Origin: Candidatus Iainarchaeum sp.
Lineage (GTDB): Archaea > Iainarchaeota > Iainarchaeia > Iainarchaeales > JAAZKV01
DNA length: 50,917 nt
Assembly (NCBI GenBank): GCA_026397015.1
Contig: JAPLVR010000002.1
Coordinates: 1-50,917 of the forward strand
Direction of reading: 5' to 3'
The notes beneath the pieces are model-generated. The model searched no databases and had not been told where the DNA came from. It saw nothing but the letters and a program-made list of their open reading frames with translations. Numbering within the stretch: position 1 is the stretch's first letter; every line of letters begins with the position of its first letter. This document shows, piece after piece, positions 8,217 to 15,368 of this stretch. Both the position numbers and the translations under genes were made by a program.

Positions 8217-8798
8217 ATGAAGAAAGAATTGCAGAGAAAATTTTTTCACATAGTTTTCGGGCTGTTTTTCATTTTCCTGATACTTGCTTTTGGAACAGAG
8301 ATGAGCCTGTATATTATAACGGCGCTTTTCCTTTTCGGACTGCTGATCGCAATTGCGCTGCGCCTCGGCCACAGGTTTCACCTTTTTGAGAAAATTATTT
8401 CGATGGTTGAAAGGGAGCACGAAAAGCACCTTCCGGGCAAGGGCGCGCTTCTTTTTTTTGCAGCCGCGATAATTCTTCTTTATTTTTTTCGGAATGAACC
8501 GAGAATAGTTATTGCGGCGCTGAGCGTGGAAGTATTTGCGGACACCGCTGCCGCGCTGGGAGGGCAAAAGTTCGGCAGGATAAGGCTGCTGAAAGACAGA
8601 AAGAAAACGGTCGAGGGCAGCATAATTTGTTTTGTAGTTACTTTTATCTGCATTGCTTTCTTTTTTCCGCCGACCGCCTCAAACGCTTTGATGATTCTCT
8701 TGGCTTCGTTTCTCACAACCGCTTCCGAATATTTGCCGCTGGACGATAATATTACCATCCCGTTGGTTGCCGCGGCTTCGATTAAGCTTCTTTTGTAG
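8217..8798 (+). CDS. Dolichol/phytol-kinase-like membrane protein (CTP-dependent lipid kinase family)
   Basis: 193 residues with about six membrane helices. It resembles the SEC59/DGK1/VTE5 family: N-terminal RKFFHIVFG, a middle motif with an acidic residue in a helix (VEVFADTAAALGGQKFGR), and the family's K-x-KTVEG-S segment (DRKKTVEGSIICF). These enzymes phosphorylate polyprenol, phytol or diacylglycerol at the membrane. The substrate here is unknown. ATG 8217 follows GGTGAAAAAGAA; the same 16-base GGTGAAAAAGAAATGA also forms the end of the fibrillarin gene at 8181-8196, a small local duplication. Confidence 0.7.
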   Translation: MKKELQRKFFHIVFGLFFIFLILAFGTEMSLYIITALFLFGLLIAIALRLGHRFHLFEKIISMVEREHEKHLPGKGALLFFAAAIILLYFFRNEPRIVIAALSVEVFADTAAALGGQKFGRIRLLKDRKKTVEGSIICFVVTFICIAFFFPPTASNALMILLASFLTTASEYLPLDDNITIPLVAAASIKLLL

Positions 8799-8870
8799 AT
8801 TTTTTTTGATTTTCAGTTTTTGGGGTAGCTTTAAATAGGTGCGTGCCGGATAATTTCTGTAACTGGTTTT

Positions 8871-9563
8871 ATGTCTAACATCACTAATTACGAAAAATCT
8901 TCCTTCAAGCAGATGCTGGAGGAAATGAAAGAGTTCGTTCCAATCGCCGAAAGGATGGCGGAGCATATTCACGAGAAAGGGTTTAGCTGTGTTGTTGTCG
9001 GCGGGCGCTCTGGCCAAATCGCGGCTTATATGGTTAAGCAGGCATGGCAGAGGAAATACGGCAGGAAGCCGATGCCGAAGTTTGTTGCAGTTGGCCGCAT
9101 TTGGAACGAAACAAAAAACTTTTCCGCCGAACAGGTTGCAAAAGAAATTAGAAAAAATTTTTCTGTCGGAAAAATGCCGAAGGACAATGCTTTCATACTT
9201 TGCGATTATGCGGGCACCGGGAATTCTGTTGTGCGAATGAAGAATGTGATGAGGCTTCTTGGATTCGGCAAGATTGGCGCGGGTGCGTTCGTTTCCGGCA
9301 AAAGTTTTCCTGCAGAAAAGGGAAAGGAGTTTGGTTTTATTGGGAAAAGCGGTGGGAGCGTTCCGGCTTTTAACGGAAGGAGAAAGCAGTATATCTCAAA
9401 TATTTTGAAACACCGTGAAGTTAGGGGAGAGATTAAGAAGCTCAAAGCATCCGGAAGAAAAATTTCGGGCGAGGAATCCGCCAGTTTCAAAGGTTTTGAA
9501 GCTGTCGGGAAGAAGGCATTCAGGCATCTCAGGGGGATGCATAAACGCATGAGGCTTCCTTAA
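8871..9563 (+). CDS. Phosphoribosyltransferase-like protein
   Basis: 230 residues. The core looks like a type I PRTase: an early loop CVVVGGRSGQIAAYM and the PRPP-binding motif FILCDYAGTGNSV (about residues 104-116), in which two acidic residues are usual and here one Asp follows a Cys. The C-terminal 90 residues are basic, with several Lys/Arg clusters, which could suggest nucleic-acid contact. I cannot say which base is used. A TTTAAATAG box near 8830 gives a promoter with a short leader. It is followed by 100 bases of spacer and then tRNA-Arg. Confidence 0.6.
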   Translation: MSNITNYEKSSFKQMLEEMKEFVPIAERMAEHIHEKGFSCVVVGGRSGQIAAYMVKQAWQRKYGRKPMPKFVAVGRIWNETKNFSAEQVAKEIRKNFSVGKMPKDNAFILCDYAGTGNSVVRMKNVMRLLGFGKIGAGAFVSGKSFPAEKGKEFGFIGKSGGSVPAFNGRRKQYISNILKHREVRGEIKKLKASGRKISGEESASFKGFEAVGKKAFRHLRGMHKRMRLP

Positions 9564-9639
9564 CACCCAGGGGTTATCATTAAAAACTTCTTCTTCAAAC
9601 AATTTTCTGGCGCGATTCGAAGCATTTGCGCCGGTAGGC

Positions 9640-9656
9640 CTATAGTACAGTGGATT
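9640..9656 (+). repeat. Partial duplicate of tRNA-Arg D-arm overlapping its TATA box
   Basis: TAGTACAGTGGATT at 9643-9656 matches TAGCCCAGTGGATT inside the tRNA-Arg gene (9672-9685) at 12 of 14 bases, 29 bases apart. The copy includes CTATAGTA, placed about 25 nt before the tRNA, so it may have become the promoter. Confidence 0.35.
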
Positions 9657-9664
9657 TTTGTGAT

Positions 9665-9738
9665 GGATCCGTAGCCCAGTGGATTAGGGCGTCTGCCTCC
9701 TAAGCAGAAGGTCGGGGGTTCGATTCCCCCCGGGTCCG
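9665..9738 (+). tRNA. tRNA-Arg(CCU)
   Basis: A 74-nt cloverleaf: acceptor GGATCCG with CGGGTCC (one G-U), anticodon stem TCTGC/GCAGA with loop CTCCTAA giving CCT, T arm GGGGG-TTCGATT-CCCCC, discriminator G. No intron and no encoded CCA. The T-rich tail TTTTTGGTCTAATATATTTG follows and may end transcription. Confidence 0.95.
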
Positions 9739-9902
9739 TTTTTGGTCTAATATATTTGCAAGTTTAATGCTTCTGTGCCGGTGGCTAAAAATTGTTTACT
9801 GATTTTCGTCAGGCCTATTATTTTTTTGATGTTATTTTCCGATTATTTTTTCCCGCAATTTTTATTCCTTTGTTTTTTGCATGCGAAAAACACAAAAAGT
9901 AG

Positions 9903-9933
9903 GTGTCGAAAATAATTATAAGTGTCGGGGACA
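9903..9933 (+). promoter_or_regulatory. Promoter with candidate operator of the HTH regulator
   Basis: A CGAAAATAATTATAAG segment gives a BRE-like CGAAA joined to a TATA box. It is bracketed by two GTGTCG repeats (9903-9908 and 9922-9927), and the second belongs to the near-palindrome TGTCGGGGACA (9923-9933). Placed just upstream of a DNA-binding regulator, this suggests autoregulation. Confidence 0.4.
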
Positions 9934-9976
9934 ATCAACGAAACCCTTTTAATTGGTTGGAACAAAATATCAGTAA

Positions 9977-10678
9977 ATGGATAAGTTGGCGATAACGATT
10001 GCCGGCGAGATGGCACTTTCAGAAGATCCGGGCGGCTCAATGAAAAAATGGCGTGAAATATTTGCCATCCATCAAACCGAACTCGCCGAGCATCTCAAAA
10101 TTTCTTCTTCAACTATTTCCGATTACGAGGGCGGAAGGAGGAAAAATCCGGGAATAGTTGTCGTAGCGAGGCTGGTGAAGGCTCTTATTAACATTGATAA
10201 TGCGAAAGGCGGAAGGGTTGTAAAGCAGCTGGAAAAGGATTTCAAAGAAGAGAACAAGGCTTTTGAATCGCACGAGTTTGCCTCAGGAATTCGGGCGCAG
10301 GATTTCATAAAAAAGATTAATGCGAAAGTAATTTGCCTTCCTTATGACCTTAAGGAAGAGAGGATTTTCGGTTACACCATAATTGATTCGTTGAAAGTAA
10401 TCCTGGAAGTGCCTGTTCATGAATACATGCAGATTTACGGCAAAACCCCTAATCGTGCACTCATATTCAGGCATGTTGAAAACGGGAGAAGCCCTTTGAT
10501 CGCGGTAAAAATCGGCCGCTTTTCAACCGACATGAAGCCGAGCCTGATTGTTTTGCAGGGCGACTTTTCAAAACGCGAGGTCGACCCGCTCGCAATAAAA
10601 ATTGCGGAAAGCGAGAAAATTCCGCTTGCAATAACAAACGCAACCGTTGAAGAAATAAACAAGGCCCTTGGCGAATAA
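9977..10678 (+). CDS. Archaeal HTH transcriptional regulator (COG1709-like)
   Basis: 233 residues. A Cro/C1-type helix-turn-helix occupies about residues 20-75 (WREIFAIHQTELAEHLKISS, then STISDYEGGRRKNPG). A C-terminal domain of about 130 residues follows, with a short basic linker (VVKQLEKDFKEENK) between. This arrangement is that of a widespread archaeal regulator family without a well-studied target. The C-terminal domain may bind a small ligand; I see no cysteine cluster or known ligand motif. The stop is three bases before the end of the convergent NMD3 gene. Confidence 0.75.
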   Translation: MDKLAITIAGEMALSEDPGGSMKKWREIFAIHQTELAEHLKISSSTISDYEGGRRKNPGIVVVARLVKALINIDNAKGGRVVKQLEKDFKEENKAFESHEFASGIRAQDFIKKINAKVICLPYDLKEERIFGYTIIDSLKVILEVPVHEYMQIYGKTPNRALIFRHVENGRSPLIAVKIGRFSTDMKPSLIVLQGDFSKREVDPLAIKIAESEKIPLAITNATVEEINKALGE

Positions 10679-10681
10679 ATT

Positions 10682-11401
10682 TTACAACTTTTTTACGCAG
10701 AAAGTGAACCTGTACTTGTCGCTTCCGTCCTTGTTCTGCCCGATTAGCTTGTTTGAAACAGTGGGCCGCGTATCATAAAGTTTTGCAAGCTTTCTCGAAA
10801 CTTTTACCGCGCTCTTTTTCGAGCCGATCCACAAATCGAATCCGTTTCTCACTTTTATTGTTTTTACTATTGCGCTCAACGGGTCTTTGGAGTTTTCTTC
10901 CTTAATAAGTTCTTCGGTCTCGTGTAGCATGGTTTCCGCGTCTTTTTTCGAATTTGTCCGCAACTGTATTATTGCTTCCCTGTAATCAGAGGCGAGGCGC
11001 ATGCACGGGTCGCAGATGTTTCCCTGGAGCTCGATAATGTATCCTTTTTCTTGTTCAATCACCTGTGAATCGATTATTCCGATTACCTTGACTTTTACCG
11101 AAAAATCTTCTTTTCCATTCTGCCTTCCGATTTTTTCGGCTTCCACAAAGATTTTTGCGCCCTGTAAATCCGGAATTAATTTTATTCTGGATTCGATTTC
11201 GTTGGCTACCGCCTTTTCAGAGCGCGCAATCCATTTTCCCTGCAGCAGGACTTTCGAGCACCTCCCGCAGTGCAGAATTTTGTCGGAAACATTTTTGACG
11301 CTGAATATGCTGTTCGACTTTAGGAAGCAGTCCGCGCATTTCCCTTTCACCAGCCACTCGGTTTCTTTTCCGCAATTCGGGCAGAATTTTTCGAAACTCA
11401 T
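10682..11401 (-). CDS. NMD3-family ribosome-associated protein
   Basis: 239 residues. It has the NMD3 N-terminal double zinc ribbon: FCPNCGKETEWLVKGKCADC and LHCGRCSKVLLQGKW, then a third Cys pair CDPCMR near residue 137. In eukaryotes NMD3 escorts the 60S subunit; the archaeal homologue is presumed to act in large-subunit maturation or quality control. It is shorter than eukaryotic NMD3, as usual in archaea. It lies convergent to the HTH regulator and 58 bases downstream of the beta-CASP RNase gene on the same strand. Confidence 0.88.
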   Translation of the reverse strand: MSFEKFCPNCGKETEWLVKGKCADCFLKSNSIFSVKNVSDKILHCGRCSKVLLQGKWIARSEKAVANEIESRIKLIPDLQGAKIFVEAEKIGRQNGKEDFSVKVKVIGIIDSQVIEQEKGYIIELQGNICDPCMRLASDYREAIIQLRTNSKKDAETMLHETEELIKEENSKDPLSAIVKTIKVRNGFDLWIGSKKSAVKVSRKLAKLYDTRPTVSNKLIGQNKDGSDKYRFTFCVKKL

Positions 11402-11459
11402 GACACAATCAAATAGGAAAAAGAATAAAAAAGAGCTATCGGGCTAAAATGTCCGCGGT

Positions 11460-12734
11460 TTATTCGAATTCGACTTCTTTTCCGGTTTCAAGTATTGTTG
11501 CATTTATTCCCGTTTCGTCTTTTATTTTTTTTGCAAACAACGGCATGACATCCTTGTCGCCGTGAACCAAAAATATTTCCCGCGGCGACCACTTTTTTAT
11601 TGCTTGAATCATTTCAGCCTGTCCGGGGTGCGCGGAAAAATCGTACTTTTCATATTTGCAATTTACCTTTGTCAGCTTTCTGTCCTTTCCGAGTGGCAGC
11701 CTGCCGGTTTCAAGCAAAACATTTCCCGGGGTTCCCTTCACCTGAAACCCTGTGAGAAAAATTTTGCTGTTGGGCTGGTTTGCAATCTTTCCCGCGTAAA
11801 ACATTACCGGGCCGCCCTGCATCATTCCGGAAGTAGTTACGATTACACTCGGTTCCTTCATGGCTTTTTCCCTTGTTCCTTTTCCTGTTATCCAAACAAC
11901 TTCGCTCAGCGCCTTTCTCAATCCTTTTGAATCCCTTATCAGATCGGCATGCTTGTTGTAAATCTGCGCCGCCTTTTTGCTCATTCCGTCCAGATAAATC
12001 GGCACGCTTATATTGTACTTGCTCAAAACATCGATTACTTCCTGGCTTCTTCCGACCGCAAAAGCTGGCACAACGGCATAGCCGCCCCTGTCAACAGTTT
12101 CTTCGACGGATTCGCAGAACCTTTTCTCCTCTTTCTTTCTGTCCGGATGCTCCCTGTTTCCATAGGTTGACTCAATCATTAAGTAATCAACTTTTCCGAC
12201 TTTCAAATCCGCTCCAGAATGCAACCTCGTAACAGCGACTTTGAAGTCCCCCGTGTAAAGGAAGTGGTTGTCATTATGGCTAAGTTTTGTGAGCGCGGAA
12301 CCGAGTATGTGCCCCGCATCAAAGAATTCAAGCGAGACATCGTGGGCAATCTGCGTCTTTTTTTTGTAAGGCAGAACAAAATTATATCTGTGCGTTTTTT
12401 TAATTTCCGTTTCTGAATATTTTGGAATCATGTGTTCCAGTTCGGCTATTTTTACCGAATCGCGCCAGAGAAGGTCAGATAGTTCAACGGTCGGTTGCGT
12501 CATGAAGCTCGGGCACTCGCTCGTTGCGTAGTAGTAAGGAATCAGGCCGGAGTGGTCGAGGTGTGCATGCGACAAAATTATCGATTTTATGTTTCTTTTT
12601 ATTTCCTGCGGGTATCCAATTTCGTCGGTGCCCAATTTTATGCCATAATCAAGAAGGAACCTCTCTCCGAAAGCCAATACGAACGCGCTTCTTCCGACCT
12701 CGCGGCAGCCCCCGATTCCCGTTAATTGGTACAT
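11460..12734 (-). CDS. Beta-CASP ribonuclease (archaeal CPSF-like, without KH domains)
   Basis: 424 residues, a metallo-beta-lactamase fold with inserted beta-CASP domain. Motif 2 HAHLDHSG is at 56-63, an FFDAGHILGS motif and YTGDF follow, and the beta-CASP end has SGMMQGGPVMFY, GFQVKGTPG and the final VHGDKD. N-terminal KH domains, present in aCPSF1, are absent, so this is an aCPSF2 or RNase-J-like enzyme for RNA processing or decay. The ATG at 12734 follows CTGGTGAAAAAA; an in-frame ATG at 12773 would add 13 residues not found in the family. Confidence 0.93.
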   Translation of the reverse strand: MYQLTGIGGCREVGRSAFVLAFGERFLLDYGIKLGTDEIGYPQEIKRNIKSIILSHAHLDHSGLIPYYYATSECPSFMTQPTVELSDLLWRDSVKIAELEHMIPKYSETEIKKTHRYNFVLPYKKKTQIAHDVSLEFFDAGHILGSALTKLSHNDNHFLYTGDFKVAVTRLHSGADLKVGKVDYLMIESTYGNREHPDRKKEEKRFCESVEETVDRGGYAVVPAFAVGRSQEVIDVLSKYNISVPIYLDGMSKKAAQIYNKHADLIRDSKGLRKALSEVVWITGKGTREKAMKEPSVIVTTSGMMQGGPVMFYAGKIANQPNSKIFLTGFQVKGTPGNVLLETGRLPLGKDRKLTKVNCKYEKYDFSAHPGQAEMIQAIKKWSPREIFLVHGDKDVMPLFAKKIKDETGINATILETGKEVEFE

Positions 12735-12820
12735 TTTTTTCACCAGTAAATTTTTTTGATTTGTTAAATGCAACGAGGCAATAACTGTTTTATATTAACT
12801 GAAATGCTGATTTATTTATA

Positions 12821-13408
12821 TTACTTGCTTTTCGAGAAAAACACGAACACAATCAGCGAAAACAATATGGTCGAAACGAAAGAAATGGCGGCTGTTTCTA
12901 AAAAGTATTTTGTGTCAAAGTAGGGGTGCAACCCGGCGGCATAATCTAATGTGTCATTCAGCAAAAACCACGCGGCGCAAATAACAAGGTGCTTAATTTC
13001 AAATTTTACTTTTTTGAATAATACGATTGTTTCCGCCATCAGGAGAAGATGTCCTGCAAAAAAAATCTCGTAGCCGAAAGTCAAGCCGCTTATGAGGAAA
13101 ACCGCAACCGTCCAAAATCCGTATTTCAAATTTCCAACAATTGAAATCATCAATAGAAAAGGAAAAATAATTTGGAAGCGCCCGCTTCGGGTTTGTTTTA
13201 CAAAAACTCCTAACAAAATTATTGTTCCGAAAATTATTGAGTAGAGGGGGCAGTCCGCGACGAACAGCCATAGCAACGGGTCGATTTGCGAGAGTTGCGG
13301 CAAATAATATTGTATTGAATAAACCCCTGCGGCGAAATTGATTAGCGCAAGAGTGACAAGAAATTTTTTGTTTTCAAATATTCTTTTCGCCGTGAGTGCC
13401 ATGCTCAT
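12821..13408 (-). CDS. DUF1405-like membrane protein
   Basis: 195 residues with five or six hydrophobic helices. The segment LLWLFVADCPLYSIIFG matches the hallmark of the DUF1405 (YpjA/COG4347) family, in which an Asp-Cys-Pro sits at a helix start, and the later LNDTLDYAAGLHPYF matches the second conserved block. Function in the family is not known. GTG/ATG choices near the start differ by two residues. It follows the thioredoxin-like gene on the same strand at a 59-base gap. Confidence 0.7.
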   Translation of the reverse strand: MSMALTAKRIFENKKFLVTLALINFAAGVYSIQYYLPQLSQIDPLLWLFVADCPLYSIIFGTIILLGVFVKQTRSGRFQIIFPFLLMISIVGNLKYGFWTVAVFLISGLTFGYEIFFAGHLLLMAETIVLFKKVKFEIKHLVICAAWFLLNDTLDYAAGLHPYFDTKYFLETAAISFVSTILFSLIVFVFFSKSK

Positions 13409-13467
13409 TTCACTTAAAAAAACAATAAAGATAAAAGGAAGAAAAAAAGAAAAAGAAGCTGCTTTAA

Positions 13468-14622
13468 TTAGCAGCTTCCCGATGCTGTTCCAGCACTTGT
13501 ACTTAAACTTGTGTTACAGTCTGCAGGCGCATTTGTGAATGCCGAGCATATTGCGCTTTTGAAAGCATCTGCAGCTCTGTCGCCAGAATATTGCGTTCCG
13601 TTTATGAGCGCAGTCGGACTTCCGCTTACTGAATATTGGCTGTTTAGGGCAACCTGTTCCGCGAGCAGCACATCCTGTTCGCTGCTTGCGCATGTCTTTA
13701 TTTGCGCAACGTCTATTCCCGCAGCAGTGGCGTATCCTTCCCATTTATCCGCAATGTTTGCCGCCGAAACCGCGCTGTTGCCGTAATCCGCCATTAATTT
13801 CGTCATGTATGCCCAGAACTTGTCCGGCGCATATTTCTGTATGCACATCTGTCTTACATCTTCTTTTACTTCATTTATTCCGTGCATTGAACAGTATTTT
13901 TCGCTTGAGTCGGTGCAGTAGTCTTCCCACTTTGTGCCGCCCTGCTTAGCGTAGTTCGAGTATATTACGTAACCCATTTTGAAGTTCATTTTTTCGTTTA
14001 GCAGTTCTATCGCACTTTGGAATGCCGTTGCCGCCTGTATTCCGTACGGGCAGAACGCCATTATGAACAGCTTCACTTCGGGCACTTCGCTCTTTGTGTA
14101 AGCAGTGCTTGGTGTTTCAGGAGTTGTTGGCGTTTCTTGGGTTGGCAATGGCGTGTTCAAATCGAATGCCTGTCCCAGTATGAGCTTTTTTTCGGTTGCA
14201 TAAACTGTTCCTTCGCTGACTTTGTTTCCGTCCTGTAAAATGTCGAATGTCATTTCATAAATTCCGTTTCCCAGGTCCGTTACTTTTGAGGCAACGGCTG
14301 TTACTCCATTTTCCTGCAAAAGATTTTTGTTAATGTAATCCTGTACATCTAGTTTCAAAGTTTCAACGTTAACTGTGGGGCCTGTTCCTCCCTGATTTTG
14401 AGACGCCTGCGCGCCGAGGCTTCCGAACCAATAGCCCGCTATCGTTCCAACGCATATCCCAACAAGAAGAATAATTATTATTTCCGCCATTAATCCTTCG
14501 AATTTTGCAAACAGTCTGACTTCTTTTCCAACCTCCTTAACATCTTTATCTACTTTTTTGACTTCCGCCTTAATATCCTTCATCCCATCGGAAGACCCTT
14601 TCACCCTATGTTTTTTGCTCAT
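13468..14622 (-). CDS. Membrane-anchored thioredoxin-fold (DsbA/GILT-like) protein
   Basis: 384 residues: a charged cytoplasmic N-terminus with a short coiled coil (about 15-40), one membrane helix (about 45-67), a small domain (80-160), a Thr/Pro linker, and a thioredoxin-fold domain from about 180. The usual CxxC is replaced by FCPYG, and the cis-Pro loop is VSGSPTALING. Other cysteines (YCTDSSEKYC, MC, CASS and a C-terminal SGSC) may form structural or redox pairs. It likely handles disulfides or reduction on the outer face of the membrane. It precedes DUF1405 and follows, on the same strand, a membrane protein with a Cys-rich tail that could be a partner. Confidence 0.82.
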   Translation of the reverse strand: MSKKHRVKGSSDGMKDIKAEVKKVDKDVKEVGKEVRLFAKFEGLMAEIIIILLVGICVGTIAGYWFGSLGAQASQNQGGTGPTVNVETLKLDVQDYINKNLLQENGVTAVASKVTDLGNGIYEMTFDILQDGNKVSEGTVYATEKKLILGQAFDLNTPLPTQETPTTPETPSTAYTKSEVPEVKLFIMAFCPYGIQAATAFQSAIELLNEKMNFKMGYVIYSNYAKQGGTKWEDYCTDSSEKYCSMHGINEVKEDVRQMCIQKYAPDKFWAYMTKLMADYGNSAVSAANIADKWEGYATAAGIDVAQIKTCASSEQDVLLAEQVALNSQYSVSGSPTALINGTQYSGDRAADAFKSAICSAFTNAPADCNTSLSTSAGTASGSC

Positions 14623-14675
14623 AATAACGCCTCCAAAAACAAATTTTGTAATTATTTTATTCTTATGATAGCTTT

Positions 14676-15152
14676 TTATTTGCTACAATCAGCTGAATTG
14701 CAGCAGTTTGAGTCGCATAATTCCGGCGCGCTCTCCGTGCAGCTTGCCCCGCCAGTGCATGTAGAGCTTCCGCAGCTGCCGGCTTGCCCCGATATTGCAT
14801 TATATACGCAGACCTGGTCGCTGTTCGGTCCGTTGCAGTTTCCGTAGTTCGTCCAGTTGTATAGTCCAGTGTAGGCGCTGTAACCGGTGTAAATGATTGA
14901 GACAATCATTATTGCGGTAAGAATCCACGACAATCCTTCGAAGTGCTTGAAAACAAACGAGCCCACCGGCTTGTTCACACCCGTTATTTTTGCCGAAATT
15001 TTCATCCTCATTTTTTTGTCAAATGAGGTGTTGCACTTTCTAAGCGTCGCCTTCCTGAAAACACAGTCTGCCGCTTCCCAGAAAAATGCGCGGTATTTTG
15101 CCGAGAATATAGCGAGTATCCCGAAGACAAATAAGGCTACGAAGCAAATCAA
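14676..15152 (-). CDS. Two-helix membrane protein with Cys-rich outer tail
   Basis: 158 residues starting at a TTG. The first membrane helix is MICFVALFVFGILAIFSA; a basic cytoplasmic loop with two cysteines follows (CVFRKATLRKCNTSFDKK); the second helix (ILTAIMIVSIIYTGYSAY) leads to an outer tail with twelve cysteines, mostly as CGSSTC, CTGGASC and CDSNCCNSADC. The tail could bind metal or exchange disulfides with the thioredoxin-like protein encoded 53 bases downstream. The ATG seven bases upstream is out of frame, which supports the TTG. The promoter is CTTTTAAATATTT at 15197-15185 on the minus strand. Confidence 0.75.
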   Translation of the reverse strand: MICFVALFVFGILAIFSAKYRAFFWEAADCVFRKATLRKCNTSFDKKMRMKISAKITGVNKPVGSFVFKHFEGLSWILTAIMIVSIIYTGYSAYTGLYNWTNYGNCNGPNSDQVCVYNAISGQAGSCGSSTCTGGASCTESAPELCDSNCCNSADCSK

Positions 15153-15239
15153 ACGTCATCACTTTGATATGAAATGGGGATAGCAAATATTTAAAAGCAA
15201 AACTAATTCGTTAGGGGAAAAGCGGCTCAATTTTGGCCC

Positions 15240-15271
15240 AAACGGCGTTAAGTTTTTGCAGGGCGCCGTTT
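15240..15271. other. Intergenic hairpin between divergent promoters
   Basis: AAACGGCG (15240-15247) pairs perfectly with CGCCGTTT (15264-15271) over a 16-base loop. A second pairing, TTTGCA with TGCAAA, overlaps it and would exclude it. It lies between the promoter of the Cys-rich membrane protein and that of metG, outside both likely transcripts. Confidence 0.45.
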
Positions 15272-15335
15272 GCAAATTTTGTAAAAGTTTTTGGTGAAGT
15301 GCTGACCAACAGAAAAGCATTAACCAAAAAACAAC

Positions 15336-15346
15336 TATTTAAATAC
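15336..15346 (+). promoter_or_regulatory. TATA box of metG
   Basis: TATTTAAATAC ends 23 bases before the ATG at 15369. With the usual archaeal spacing, transcription would begin at or within a few bases of the start codon, so the mRNA is probably leaderless. Confidence 0.6.
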
Positions 15347-15368
15347 TATTTTTCCCTAATCTTCCATC

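Noticed and set aside
8046..8567. 173-codon open frame opposite fibrillarin and the lipid-kinase-like gene
   Set aside because: Spans the boundary of two real genes and is strongly basic without motifs.
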